Shown: positions 1 through 8,463 of the stretch, one piece after another
Numbering within the stretch: the first letter of the stretch is position 1
How the letters are laid out: the number at the start of each line of letters is the position of its first letter
DNA from: JADZFO01 sp964512635
GTDB taxonomy: Bacteria > 4484-113 > JAFGCY01
DNA length: 64,000 nucleotides
Reading direction: 5' to 3'
Assembly: GCA_964512635.1 (NCBI GenBank)
Contig: CAZEJB010000003.1
Location: 1-64,000 of the forward strand
Notes under the pieces: model-generated
Told to the model about the DNA's origin: nothing
The model's database searches: none
The model's input: the letters and a program-made list of their open reading frames with translations, nothing else
Translations under genes and position numbers: made by a program

Positions 1-51
1 GTACGGTTCGCATCCGTAAGGCCAGGGGTTCGAATCCCCTTACCTCCACCA
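1..51 (+). tRNA. tRNA-Ala(CGC), 3' part
   Basis: The window opens inside a tRNA. The anticodon stem (2-6 with 14-18) encloses a 7-base loop with anticodon CGC at 9-11. A 5-base variable loop, a T arm with TTCGAAT loop (24-40), the 3' acceptor strand 41-47, discriminator A48 and encoded CCA 49-51 follow. Position 70 of the acceptor strand is T, compatible with the G3-U70 identity pair of alanine tRNAs. The D arm and 5' acceptor strand lie outside the window. Confidence 0.9.
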
Positions 52-74
52 ATCCACTTCCGTCAACGCCGCAC

Positions 75-905
75 CTAACCCATGGCCTCGGTGGCATAGG
101 GTCCCGGTCCACCCATGCGGTAGTAATCCACCAGCAGCCCCATCATCTCCAGCGCCAGCAGACGTCCTTCCAGCACATAGTTGCGCGAGCGGTCGTCCAT
201 GCGCCCGCCGGCAACCTTGTACAGCGAAGCAAGGTGCAGGTCCAGCAGGTCGCGAGGTCCGCCCCCGCATTCGCCCAGGCGCTGCGCAATGCTGTCCATC
301 GCTTGTCTGGGCTTATCACGGCGTACAGACAGGCGATCCACATAGGCATCCAGTAGGCTGATGTAGTCCCGTATCAATTCGGCAAAGACCTGCGCGTTGC
401 GATCTCGCAGGGGCTGCGAGCTTCCAGCCCCGACCACGCTCAGTCCGGCCGGCTGAGAGGAGAGGCTGCGATAGCGCTCCAGTGTCTCCTGCAGTTCGCG
501 GACCTTGGCTTCGCGCTGGCGGCTGATCGCATAGCCCAGAGTGCGTCGAAGGGCCACCGGACGGATATCGCCCTTGCAAAGGTAGTCCTGAGCTCCAACA
601 TCAATGCAGCCAATGGCAAGTTCTTCGTCGTCGATGCCTGTAAGCACCACGATCGGGACGTTGTCCGCAACTTCCCGGACGCTGCGGACGCTGTCAATGC
701 CCGAGCCATCGGGAAGCCGCAGGTCGAGCAGCACTATATCGACATGCTTGGAGCGCAGAACTTCCAGGGCTTCCGCAATGCGCATGACATGCACGACATC
801 GTAGTTATCGCGGTTGGCCTGATCCAGCAGGTCAACAACGAGGTCGGCATCAGCCGGGTTGTCCTCAACCAGCAGCAGATTACGTGTCATCAATTCGGGG
901 CTCAT
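75..905 (-). CDS. Response regulator with receiver domain and C-terminal KaiA/RsbU_N-like helical domain
   Basis: The 276-residue product has an N-terminal receiver domain (about residues 8-125: LLLVEDNPAD acidic pocket, phospho-acceptor Asp in VLLDLRLPDGSG, LTGIDD, late Lys in YLCKGD). A linker follows, then an all-helical domain from about 175. Its final stretch (DLLDLHLASLY, then LEGRLLALEMMGLLVDYYRM) follows the pattern of the KaiA C-terminal domain (EIHMELMDEF, then LDYRLTLIDVIAHLCEMYRR). The RsbU N-terminal domain shares that fold. ATG at 905 is chosen over an upstream in-frame GTG because it has GAGGAC about 10 bases upstream and lies one base after the preceding stop. It is the last gene of a kinase-receiver-receiver operon. 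Output target unknown; the fold assignment is by eye. Confidence 0.75.
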   Translation of the reverse strand: MSPELMTRNLLLVEDNPADADLVVDLLDQANRDNYDVVHVMRIAEALEVLRSKHVDIVLLDLRLPDGSGIDSVRSVREVADNVPIVVLTGIDDEELAIGCIDVGAQDYLCKGDIRPVALRRTLGYAISRQREAKVRELQETLERYRSLSSQPAGLSVVGAGSSQPLRDRNAQVFAELIRDYISLLDAYVDRLSVRRDKPRQAMDSIAQRLGECGGGPRDLLDLHLASLYKVAGGRMDDRSRNYVLEGRLLALEMMGLLVDYYRMGGPGPYATEAMG

Positions 906-906
906 A

Positions 907-1371
907 TCAGTTGTCCTCACTACTGCAGGTTTGTGGCAGTGTTGGCAGTTTGGCCAGTGTCAGCCAGAAGTCTTCAATCACATTGACGGCCTGCTGGAAC
1001 TGTCGCAGGTCCACGGGCTTGCTGACATAGCTGTTTGCGCCGCGGCTGTAGCTTTCGCTGATGTCTTTTTCAGCTTCAGAAGACGAAAGCACTACAACCG
1101 GCAGGGGGCTGATTACCGGGTCCGCGCGAAGCGTGCGCAGGACTTCGAGGCCACTCACACGCGGCAGGTTGAGGTCCAGCACCATCAATTGCGGTCGCGG
1201 CGCAGCCTTGTGTTTGCCGCGTCGAAACAGGTAATTCAGGGCATCTTCGCCGTCACAGGCGACTTCAATCTCCAGATCCAGAGTGGATTCGCTCAGCAGT
1301 TCCCTGATAAGCATGACGTCGCCAGGGTTGTCCTCCACCAGGAGCAGGCGCACCTTCTCAGGTGTGATCAT
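907..1371 (-). CDS. Rcp1-type single-domain response regulator
   Basis: A 154-residue stand-alone receiver. It shows LLVEDNPGD at the N-terminus, the phospho-acceptor Asp in MVLDLNLPRVSG, VVLSSSEAEKD and the conserved Lys in SYVSKPVD. Its closing helix (QQAVNVIEDFWLTLAKLP) is typical of the Rcp1 family that partners phytochrome-like kinases. There is no output domain, so it probably works by protein-protein contact or as a phosphate shuttle. Its ATG overlaps the TGA of the upstream kinase gene by four bases (ATGA), which implies translational coupling and supports a cognate pair. The following receiver gene starts one base after its stop. Confidence 0.9.
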   Translation of the reverse strand: MITPEKVRLLLVEDNPGDVMLIRELLSESTLDLEIEVACDGEDALNYLFRRGKHKAAPRPQLMVLDLNLPRVSGLEVLRTLRADPVISPLPVVVLSSSEAEKDISESYSRGANSYVSKPVDLRQFQQAVNVIEDFWLTLAKLPTLPQTCSSEDN

Positions 1372-3290
1372 CTATCCTCCGGCGGAGCAGCTGTCCGCAA
1401 AGTGAAATAAAAGGTGCATCCTTCGCCAACCCGTGATTCAAACCAGATGCGGCCTCCGTGGCGTTCCACAATGCGCCTGGAGATCGCCAGACCAATGCCG
1501 CTGCCTTCATAGCGCCCCCGCTCATGCAGGCGCTGGAACATCTGGAACACTCGGTCGGAGTAGGCCATGTCTATGCCTACACCGTTGTCCTGTACTGCGA
1601 AGACCGCCTCATTGCCCTTGACTGTGGCAGAAACAGTAACCAGCGGTACGGCCTCCGAACAGAATTTTAGTGCATTGCTAAGCAGGTTCTGAAACAGCTG
1701 TCGCAGCTGAGTGTCATCGGCCATCACGCGTGGCAGCGGGCCAACAGATATCTCCGCCCCGGTTTCCTCAACGCGGGGCCGCAATTCGAACAGCACACCA
1801 CGCAGCACCTGCGCGCTGTCCAGAGGCTGCAGGGGCTTGCCCTGTGTTCCAACCCGCGAGAAACTGAGGAGGTCGGTGACCAGTTGCTTCATGCGCTTAG
1901 CGCCATCGACCGCGTAATGGATGTACTTGTCAGCACGGTCATCAAGCTGGCCGCTGTAGCGTTCGGAGAGCAGTTCAACGTAGCTTGCCACCATTCGCAG
2001 CGGCTCCTGCAGGTCATGTGAAGCGACGTAGGCAAACTGCTCAAGGTCGTTATTGGAGCGGCGCAGCTCGTCCGCGTGCTGAGCCAGTACTTCGGCGGTC
2101 ATCTTGCGCTCGGTGATGTCAAGAATCGCACACAGTACGCATGGACCGTCGGGGGTCTTGATCGGATTGAGCCCGATTTCGACAGCGAACTCTGAGCCGT
2201 CCTTGCGCAAACCGAAGAGGTCTCTTCCTGCGCCCATGGACCGGGCTTCCGGCGCAGCGGCGAAACCGGTGCGCAGTCCGGTGTGCTGGCTGCGGTAGCG
2301 CTCAGGGATTAGCTGCTCCACGGGCCTGCCCACTAACTCTGCCCGGGAGTAGCCAAAAAGCCGCTCCGTTTCCAGGTTGATCAGGATAATTTTGCCGGCT
2401 GGATCCACCATGACAATGCCGCAAGGCGCCGACTCCAGAGCGACCCTGAAACGCTCGTCGGCGTGCTTACGTTCTGTTATATCCGCGATAACTCCGAGGA
2501 CCAGCAGTCCTTCCCGGGTCTGAATCGGATTCAGCCCTATTTCGACAGGGAATTCGCTGCCGTCCTGGCGTCGGCCGTGCAATTCGCGACCGGCGCCCAT
2601 CAAACGGCTGCTGGGGCTCTTCGCAAACTCCGACCGGTGCTGGTCGTGGGATGCGCGCAGGTGGTCAGGTACAAGCAAATCCACCTTGCGGCCGAGAAGG
2701 TCCTGCCGTTTGTAACCGAACAGACGCTCGGTTTCAGCGTTGAGCATCAGGATCACACCGTTCTCGTCGACAAGCACCATGCCGCTGGGTGACGATTCGA
2801 AGGCCAGCAGCAGACGCTCGTTAAGTCGTCGTTGTTTGCTTGCGTCACTGGCCATCGCCAATGCGCCGGAGAAGTTTCCCTGCTGGTCGTGGAGAGGCCT
2901 GAAGGTAAGACTGACCTCAATCAGGCTTCCGTCCTTGTGTCGGTGCAGGGAATGTGCGACCTGCAGTTCGCGACCCGCAGCCAGATTCTTCAAAGCTCGA
3001 CGAAGTTCAGTGCGTTCGGCCTGGGGAAGTACAAAGTCAAGGCTGCGTCCTGTCGCCTCAGCAGCGGAGTAGCCGTAGAGCTTTTCAGCGCCGAGATTCC
3101 AAAGCTGGATGTGGCCCGCGGCGTCGGTCGCGACTACGGCAAAGTCCAGAGACTGAAGTATGTTCCAGGAAAGGCCTGGATCGACAGAGTTATCCAGCGA
3201 CATTTCCTTAAGGGTAAGACCAGATTCAGAATCGCCCGCCTCTGTCGTGGCAGGCGTGTGTGGGTCTGATTCAATGTCCCAGCTTTCCAT
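1368..3290 (-). CDS. Triple-PAS sensor histidine kinase (phytochrome-kinase-like transmitter)
   Basis: A 640-residue kinase with no transmembrane segment, so probably cytoplasmic. Three PAS domains lie at roughly 40-155, 160-275 and 285-400. The second and third are recent duplicates, both carrying ETERLFGY, MGAGR and DGSEF.VEIGLNPI motifs. A coiled linker leads to a HisKA domain with phospho-acceptor His in YVASHDLQEPLRMV (about 425), the form seen in cyanobacterial phytochrome-type kinases. A HATPase_c domain follows with an N box (QNLLSNALKF), G1 (VQDNGVGID) and G2 (GSGIGLAISRRIVERHGG). ATG at 3290 has GAAGGTC upstream; an in-frame ATG at 3203 is an alternative. It heads an operon with two receivers. 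The signal sensed cannot be told from sequence. Confidence 0.93.
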   Translation of the reverse strand: MESWDIESDPHTPATTEAGDSESGLTLKEMSLDNSVDPGLSWNILQSLDFAVVATDAAGHIQLWNLGAEKLYGYSAAEATGRSLDFVLPQAERTELRRALKNLAAGRELQVAHSLHRHKDGSLIEVSLTFRPLHDQQGNFSGALAMASDASKQRRLNERLLLAFESSPSGMVLVDENGVILMLNAETERLFGYKRQDLLGRKVDLLVPDHLRASHDQHRSEFAKSPSSRLMGAGRELHGRRQDGSEFPVEIGLNPIQTREGLLVLGVIADITERKHADERFRVALESAPCGIVMVDPAGKIILINLETERLFGYSRAELVGRPVEQLIPERYRSQHTGLRTGFAAAPEARSMGAGRDLFGLRKDGSEFAVEIGLNPIKTPDGPCVLCAILDITERKMTAEVLAQHADELRRSNNDLEQFAYVASHDLQEPLRMVASYVELLSERYSGQLDDRADKYIHYAVDGAKRMKQLVTDLLSFSRVGTQGKPLQPLDSAQVLRGVLFELRPRVEETGAEISVGPLPRVMADDTQLRQLFQNLLSNALKFCSEAVPLVTVSATVKGNEAVFAVQDNGVGIDMAYSDRVFQMFQRLHERGRYEGSGIGLAISRRIVERHGGRIWFESRVGEGCTFYFTLRTAAPPEDR

Positions 3291-3328
3291 AGCTGACCTT
3301 CACTTTTTAATTCAGACTATCAAGGTCG

Positions 3329-3355
3329 ATTGTAACATCAAAAAGTGGAATTCAA
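3329..3355 (-). promoter_or_regulatory. Possible promoter of the kinase-receiver operon
   Basis: Read on the minus strand, TTGAAT (3350-3355) and TACAAT (3329-3334) are separated by 15 bases, about 40 bases upstream of the kinase start. The spacing is short for a standard -35/-10 pair, so only the -10 is a fair call. The rest of 3291-3508 shows no gene. Confidence 0.35.
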
Positions 3356-3508
3356 CGTTGTTGAAACAACAACACCCGGATTATTCAAAAGCTCATGCAA
3401 AGCACCGCTCTTTGTCGTTCTGTAGGCACAAACGGCGGGAGCAGGGAGCATGTGGCAGCAAGCGTCGAGCAGTGAGCGTCCAGTTCAAGCTAGACCAAGC
3501 TACTGAAC

Positions 3509-5677
3509 CTAAGGCTCAATTCGGTGCATAAGAGCCATTCCGTCTGGGTTTCCAGCACCTGTGTCGAAGACGAGTTCGCGCTCCTGCAGCGTCGTGGGCG
3601 AGGTCTGCTCAAAACTGAGTGAGTTGTTGGTCAGCTGCAGGCTTACATCGGCCCAGTCAGCAGATGGACCCAGGTCGGTATTGGTCGAAGCTTCAAAGGT
3701 GCCGCCCTGCAGAGTAGCAGCGCCGGAAATTATGAAAGAACCACTGCCATAGTGCAGGCCGCTCATCCCGAGAGCTTCTATGCCGCTCGCAAAGACATAG
3801 TGTTCAAGGGGTGCTAGCTGTGCGTCAAGTCTCGTCAGGCGCAGTGTTCCAGGAGTGTCAAGGAACGACGACTCAACGGCCAGGATGTAAACGCTGTTAC
3901 CGATACCGCTGGGCCACATGTCGAGGATGTTGACGGACTGCGAGCCTGCCAGGTTATAGCCCTGGTCTACTCCAAGCCTGAGTACGCAGGACTCGATGCT
4001 GGGAGAGGTGCCGCGGTAGGCGCCAAGCAGCACGTTGTAGCTAATCGGGCCACCGGTTACGGCAATTGCCCGGCCAAGCTGACTGCCGCCAACGGCACCC
4101 CATTTGCGCGCATCAAGGATGTTCGTTGAGGTGTCCATCGAAAAGTAAAGCAGGTCCGCATCACTGTTGACGCCGGTGCTGCCGACAACCATGATCGCTG
4201 GCGGGTCGACCGGAGAGCCGGCAAAATAGGTCATAGCCTGCAGCATGGTCTCCTGAGGCAGTCGCGAGCACGCTGGAGAACTGGGGAAGTTAATCGCGGG
4301 AAATCTGAAGATAGTTCCGCGCTCGCGCTCGCCGTCATTGTCCGCACCGATGGCATAAACGTAGCCGTTTACCACCATCATGTCATTTATCTCGCTCAGG
4401 AAGTCAAGCGCTGAATGGCTCCAGTCCAGTTCGCCCGCTGTGTTGTAGCGCTGAAAGAGCACATGGCCCACGGCCTGTGTAAAGCCCGTCCCCCCAACAT
4501 AGACCGCGCCATCCGGTGCGACGCACAGCGCGCTGGCAACCTGGCTGCTGAAGCCTCCTCCACGCCAGAAGCTGGTGCTCAGGACGGTGCCGTCAGCGGC
4601 AAAGTGGATCAGGGCCAGGTCGGAGAAGTTGATGATGTCAGGGTCCTGCAGGCGCCCGCAGGCCCAGATGGAACCATCCGGAGCAACAGCAATGTCGTGC
4701 AGAAAGTCATAGCCGGTGTCTCCCAAGGTCCTTTCCCAGTTACCGCCCACACTGACCCCGAGGACAGCCGTCGCCTGCACTCCCTTGTCGTCAGTCACGC
4801 GCAGAGTGGTGTCAAAGGTCCCAGGGCTGTTGAAGTCGTGATTTACGACCTGGTTGTCGAGAGCTTCAAAGTCGTAGCTGCCGTCGGCGTCGAAGTCGTA
4901 TTCATACTTCACGATCTGGCCATCTGGATCTACCGAAGCGCCTGGGTCAAAGGCAACACTCAGGCTGCCGTAATCAAAGCGGCGACCCGTTGTAGTCAGG
5001 GAGGGGACTGGAACCTGGGTGCCGATGCGCACAAGATCCAGCGTGGAAGGTGACGAACCCGTCCGCAGGGCGATCAGCAGCATGTCTCCGCCAAAGTCCA
5101 GATAGGGGTTAAGGCTGGCTGGAAAGGCCCTGCCGCTGGCATCTGTTGCAAACCAGTCCCAGCGGTTAGTATCCCAGTTGGCCAGACCAACCCAGGAGCT
5201 GCCGGCGGGCGGAGCATCAACCCACAGAAGCCTTACCTCGCCGTTCAGGTCATAGCCTTCAATCTTGAACTGGTAGGTTGCGTAGGCCAGGCCACTGATC
5301 GACTTGCCGTCGACGTAGTCCGGGGAAAAGTCCAGGTGACCTGTACCGGCAGTTACATTGCGGCTGGGCAGGGCGGCGGCACTGATGTTGCCGTCTTTTT
5401 CCAGGTCGGCCGGCAGGTAGGAGACTCCACGGGGCGGCGCATGCTTCGGGAGAAGCTGATTCGGTGCGGGGAAACTCCAGAGACCACCTGCTGCAGCATC
5501 GGGTGCCTGCACGGAAGGCGACTCCCTGAAACTGGACTGGGCCGAGGATGCCTGACCATCCGAAGCCATGTTGGCGCGGTCGGACTGGCAGCCCGCCAGC
5601 ATCAGGACAGCAGCACACAGGCAGGCAAGCGGGATTCGGGAACGCGAACACAAGTGGCGGAGCAGTCGTAGCGGCAT
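3509..5677 (-). CDS. Large PKD-domain lipoprotein with beta-propeller-like repeats
   Basis: A predicted 722-residue lipoprotein. A hydrophobic signal ends in lipobox LAGC (Cys about residue 29), followed by a Ser/Ala-rich linker. A beta-rich region precedes a PKD domain at about 250-325 (PDGQIVKYEYDFDADG, then FNSPGTFDTTLRVTDDKG). The C-terminal half has repeated beta blades such as DIAVAPDGSIWACG and CVAPDGAVYVGGTG, resembling SBBP/propeller repeats. The ATG at 5677 is preceded by GGAGGGA at 7 bases, and starting there places the signal peptide at the N-terminus. It is a paralogue in layout of the lipoprotein at 15441-17306. Likely cell-surface or periplasmic; no catalytic motif seen, so the role is unknown. 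Confidence 0.85.
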   Translation of the reverse strand: MPLRLLRHLCSRSRIPLACLCAAVLMLAGCQSDRANMASDGQASSAQSSFRESPSVQAPDAAAGGLWSFPAPNQLLPKHAPPRGVSYLPADLEKDGNISAAALPSRNVTAGTGHLDFSPDYVDGKSISGLAYATYQFKIEGYDLNGEVRLLWVDAPPAGSSWVGLANWDTNRWDWFATDASGRAFPASLNPYLDFGGDMLLIALRTGSSPSTLDLVRIGTQVPVPSLTTTGRRFDYGSLSVAFDPGASVDPDGQIVKYEYDFDADGSYDFEALDNQVVNHDFNSPGTFDTTLRVTDDKGVQATAVLGVSVGGNWERTLGDTGYDFLHDIAVAPDGSIWACGRLQDPDIINFSDLALIHFAADGTVLSTSFWRGGGFSSQVASALCVAPDGAVYVGGTGFTQAVGHVLFQRYNTAGELDWSHSALDFLSEINDMMVVNGYVYAIGADNDGERERGTIFRFPAINFPSSPACSRLPQETMLQAMTYFAGSPVDPPAIMVVGSTGVNSDADLLYFSMDTSTNILDARKWGAVGGSQLGRAIAVTGGPISYNVLLGAYRGTSPSIESCVLRLGVDQGYNLAGSQSVNILDMWPSGIGNSVYILAVESSFLDTPGTLRLTRLDAQLAPLEHYVFASGIEALGMSGLHYGSGSFIISGAATLQGGTFEASTNTDLGPSADWADVSLQLTNNSLSFEQTSPTTLQERELVFDTGAGNPDGMALMHRIEP

Positions 5678-5765
5678 CACAGAGTCCCTCCAGGTTCGCC
5701 AGAGGCAAGGTTCCCGCCGAGCCAGGTTTTGCCTCAGGACAATCAAAGTATACGGGCCTGCGGGT

Positions 5766-5771
5766 TATACT
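5766..5771 (+). promoter_or_regulatory. -10 box TATACT of the DUF255 gene
   Basis: TATACT ends 10 bases before the ATG at 5782, so transcription should begin at or just before the start codon. No Shine-Dalgarno site fits between them. Confidence 0.55.
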
Positions 5772-5781
5772 CAGGCTCTAC

Positions 5782-8454
5782 ATGTCACGTACCACCCAAT
5801 TCGCTCAACGGGCCGGCATTGCGGCGCTGCTCGTACTGAGCCTGAGCGCACTCTGCGCAGCTCAGGAGGACGCTGTGAGCCATACACGCCAGCCGCTGCC
5901 CAGCAGCGAGGAAATCGCCAAGCTGCCGCCGGACGGCGGGCCGGAGTTTAACCGCCTGGTCTTTGAGAGCAGCCCTTACCTGCGACAGCACGCCCGCAAC
6001 CCTGTGGACTGGTATCCCTGGGGCGAGGAGGCATTCGCCCGTGCGCGGGCAGAAGACAAGCCGGTTTTCCTGAGCGTAGGCTACTCCACCTGCCACTGGT
6101 GCCATGTCATGGAGGCCGAGTGCTTCGAGCAGGCGGATGTCGCGGCGATCCTCAACGCGAACTATATCTGTATCAAGGTTGATCGCGAAGATCGGCCGGA
6201 TATTGACAACCTGTATATGGGGGCGACCCAGATGCTGCTGGGTCAGGGCGGCTGGCCCAACAATGTCTGGCTTCTGCCAGACGGCCGGCCCTTTCATGCG
6301 TCGACGTATCTGCCGAAAGAAGACGACCCCTACATGGGGCCCGGCTTCAAAACGGTGCTAACCCAGCTCAGCGGTCTTTATAAGACGCACCGGGCGGATG
6401 TTGAAGCCGACGCTCAGGAGATCTCGGCGGCACTGAAGGATTACAACTCGAAGATTTCGGTCGCACCGCCGCAGCTCCCGGGTCCCGAGGTAGTAAAGAC
6501 CACCCTGTCGCTGGTTGCGGGCCAGGCTGATAACAGCTACGGCGGTTTCGGTGCCGCGCCGAAATTTCCCCAGCATGGACATCTAGCCTTGATCGGCTAC
6601 CAGCTCCTGGCCGGCCGCGGCGATGAGCAATTGCAGAAGATCTACGTACAGTCACTGAACGCGATGGCCAACGGCGGCCTGCGCGACCATCTGGATGGCG
6701 GCTTCCACCGTTACAGCACAGATGCCCAGTGGGTACTGCCGCACTTTGAGAAAATGCTGTATGACAACGCCCAGCTGGCCCGGGCCTATACCGATGGCTA
6801 CCTGCTGACAGGCGACGAGTATTTCGCCGAGGTGGCCAGAGACACCTGCGACTGGCTGCTTAGCGACATGCAGAGCCCCGAGGGCGGGTTCTACAGCGCG
6901 ATGGACGCCGATTCGGAGGGCGAGGAAGGCAAGTACTACGTCTGGACCAAGGCTGAAATCCTCAAACTGCTGGGGCCCGAGGATGGGGAGATGTTCTGCC
7001 AGGTCTATGGCATCCAGGATGGTGGCAACTTCAAGGAGGAGGCTACCGGCCAAAAGACCGGCGCCAACGTGGTCCTGCTGGTGCGTTCCTGGGATAAGGC
7101 GGCGGCGGCCCTGAAGCTGGAAGTGCCGGCGCTGAAGGAACGCATGGCCGCGGCGCGCGAGAAGCTGCTGGCCGCCCGTGACCAGCGGCATCCGCCGGAA
7201 CTGGATGACAAGGTTCTCACCGACTGGAACGGCCTGACCATCGGCGCCCTGGCCTACAGCGGCAGAATGCTGCTGCAGCCAAAGTATGTCGAGGCGGCAG
7301 GCAAGGCAGCCGACTTCATCCTGGCCAAGCTGGAGGATGAAGGCCGACTGCAGCACAGCTATCGCGAAGGCAAGGCCTCGATCAATGGCTATCTCGAGGA
7401 CTATACATATCTGGCGGATGGTCTGCTGGAGCTGTACCAGTCAACGGGTGAAAGCAAGTGGCTGGAGGAAGCGCGTCTGCTGGCGCAACAGCTGGAAGAG
7501 CACTTTCTGGATGCGCAGGCGGGCGGATACTTCAGTACGCCCAACGACGGTGAGCAGCTGCTGGCCCGGCGCAAGCCTTACCTTGACGATGTAATGCCGG
7601 CGGGTAATGGCATGGCGGCGCGGGTCTTTACCCGCCTGGCCAACCTCAGCGGCGAACCGCACTATCGCGAACTGGCGGCGGGTGTGCTGGGGACTTTCAG
7701 CGGACAGTTCCGTGCAACACCCACCGCGACGGAGAGCCTGCAGCTGGCACTGCTGATGCATCTGGATCGGGCGACGTCGCCAGCGGCCGTCGGAGAGCCG
7801 ATCGTGGTCAAAAGCAACGCAGGCAACGAAACCACGGCGGCGCCTGTCCCGGACAGCGCGTCTTACGTCAAGCCTGTGCGCGTCGAAGCCTTCATGTCGA
7901 GCTTTGAGGCCGGGACCCAGCCGCCAAAGCTGCTGCTAAAGCTGAGCATCGACGAGGGTTTCCACATCAACGCTCCGGAGATCAGCGGAGAGGACCTGGT
8001 TGCCACCAGCCTGAAACTACAGGACAACCCGGCGGTGGAGCTGGGCGAGGTGCGCTGGCCCAGGGTGCTGCACAAGGCCTATGGCGGACAGGCTGAGGAG
8101 CTGGCGGTCTTTGAAAGCGCCGAGAACTGGATGGTAGCGGAATTGAAGCTGAAGGATGGCGCGAAGCCCGGCAAGCTGCGCCTGACCTTTGAGCTGACGG
8201 CGCAGGCCTGCGACGACAAGGCCTGCCAGCTTCCGGTCACGCATTTGCTGACTGTTCCGCTGGAGATCATGCCACCGGACAGCAAGGCGAAACCGGCCCC
8301 CCGTCACGCTATGCTCTTCAGCCGGCACAGCGGCCGCAGCCCCGGGGCCATCGGGGGGCTGCTGCGCTATGTCTGGGCGGTCCTCTTCTTCATCGTGGTC
8401 TACACGGTGATCAAGCGGGTGTTTGGTAAGCCCAAGGCAGCAGCGCGCTCATAG
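5782..8454 (+). CDS. Secreted DUF255 thioredoxin-domain protein (YyaL/spermatogenesis-associated protein 20 family) with DsbD-N-like domain
   Basis: An 890-residue protein with an N-terminal signal peptide (LLVLSLSALCAAQ). The DUF255 thioredoxin fold starts near residue 55 (SSPYLRQHARNPVDWYPWG) and has a redox CHWC motif in YSTCHWCHVMEAE. A long (alpha/alpha) barrel like that of N-acylglucosamine epimerases follows (LPHFEKMLYDNAQLARAY, GGFYSAMDADSEG). A beta domain at about 690-840 contains ACDDKACQLP, resembling the DsbD N-terminal domain. One C-terminal transmembrane helix (about 862-882) and a basic tail end the protein. Cytosolic relatives stop after the barrel, so the signal peptide, DsbD-like module and anchor point to thiol-redox or substrate work in the periplasm. 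ATG 5782 is set by the signal peptide and the -10 box upstream. Enzyme activity is not established for the family. Confidence 0.9.
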   Translation: MSRTTQFAQRAGIAALLVLSLSALCAAQEDAVSHTRQPLPSSEEIAKLPPDGGPEFNRLVFESSPYLRQHARNPVDWYPWGEEAFARARAEDKPVFLSVGYSTCHWCHVMEAECFEQADVAAILNANYICIKVDREDRPDIDNLYMGATQMLLGQGGWPNNVWLLPDGRPFHASTYLPKEDDPYMGPGFKTVLTQLSGLYKTHRADVEADAQEISAALKDYNSKISVAPPQLPGPEVVKTTLSLVAGQADNSYGGFGAAPKFPQHGHLALIGYQLLAGRGDEQLQKIYVQSLNAMANGGLRDHLDGGFHRYSTDAQWVLPHFEKMLYDNAQLARAYTDGYLLTGDEYFAEVARDTCDWLLSDMQSPEGGFYSAMDADSEGEEGKYYVWTKAEILKLLGPEDGEMFCQVYGIQDGGNFKEEATGQKTGANVVLLVRSWDKAAAALKLEVPALKERMAAAREKLLAARDQRHPPELDDKVLTDWNGLTIGALAYSGRMLLQPKYVEAAGKAADFILAKLEDEGRLQHSYREGKASINGYLEDYTYLADGLLELYQSTGESKWLEEARLLAQQLEEHFLDAQAGGYFSTPNDGEQLLARRKPYLDDVMPAGNGMAARVFTRLANLSGEPHYRELAAGVLGTFSGQFRATPTATESLQLALLMHLDRATSPAAVGEPIVVKSNAGNETTAAPVPDSASYVKPVRVEAFMSSFEAGTQPPKLLLKLSIDEGFHINAPEISGEDLVATSLKLQDNPAVELGEVRWPRVLHKAYGGQAEELAVFESAENWMVAELKLKDGAKPGKLRLTFELTAQACDDKACQLPVTHLLTVPLEIMPPDSKAKPAPRHAMLFSRHSGRSPGAIGGLLRYVWAVLFFIVVYTVIKRVFGKPKAAARS

Positions 8455-8463
8455 CGCTGCGAG

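Noticed and set aside
75..905. A complete KaiABC circadian operon
   Set aside because: Only the receiver-KaiA-like gene is present. No kaiB or kaiC frame exists in the window, so a clock claim is not supported.
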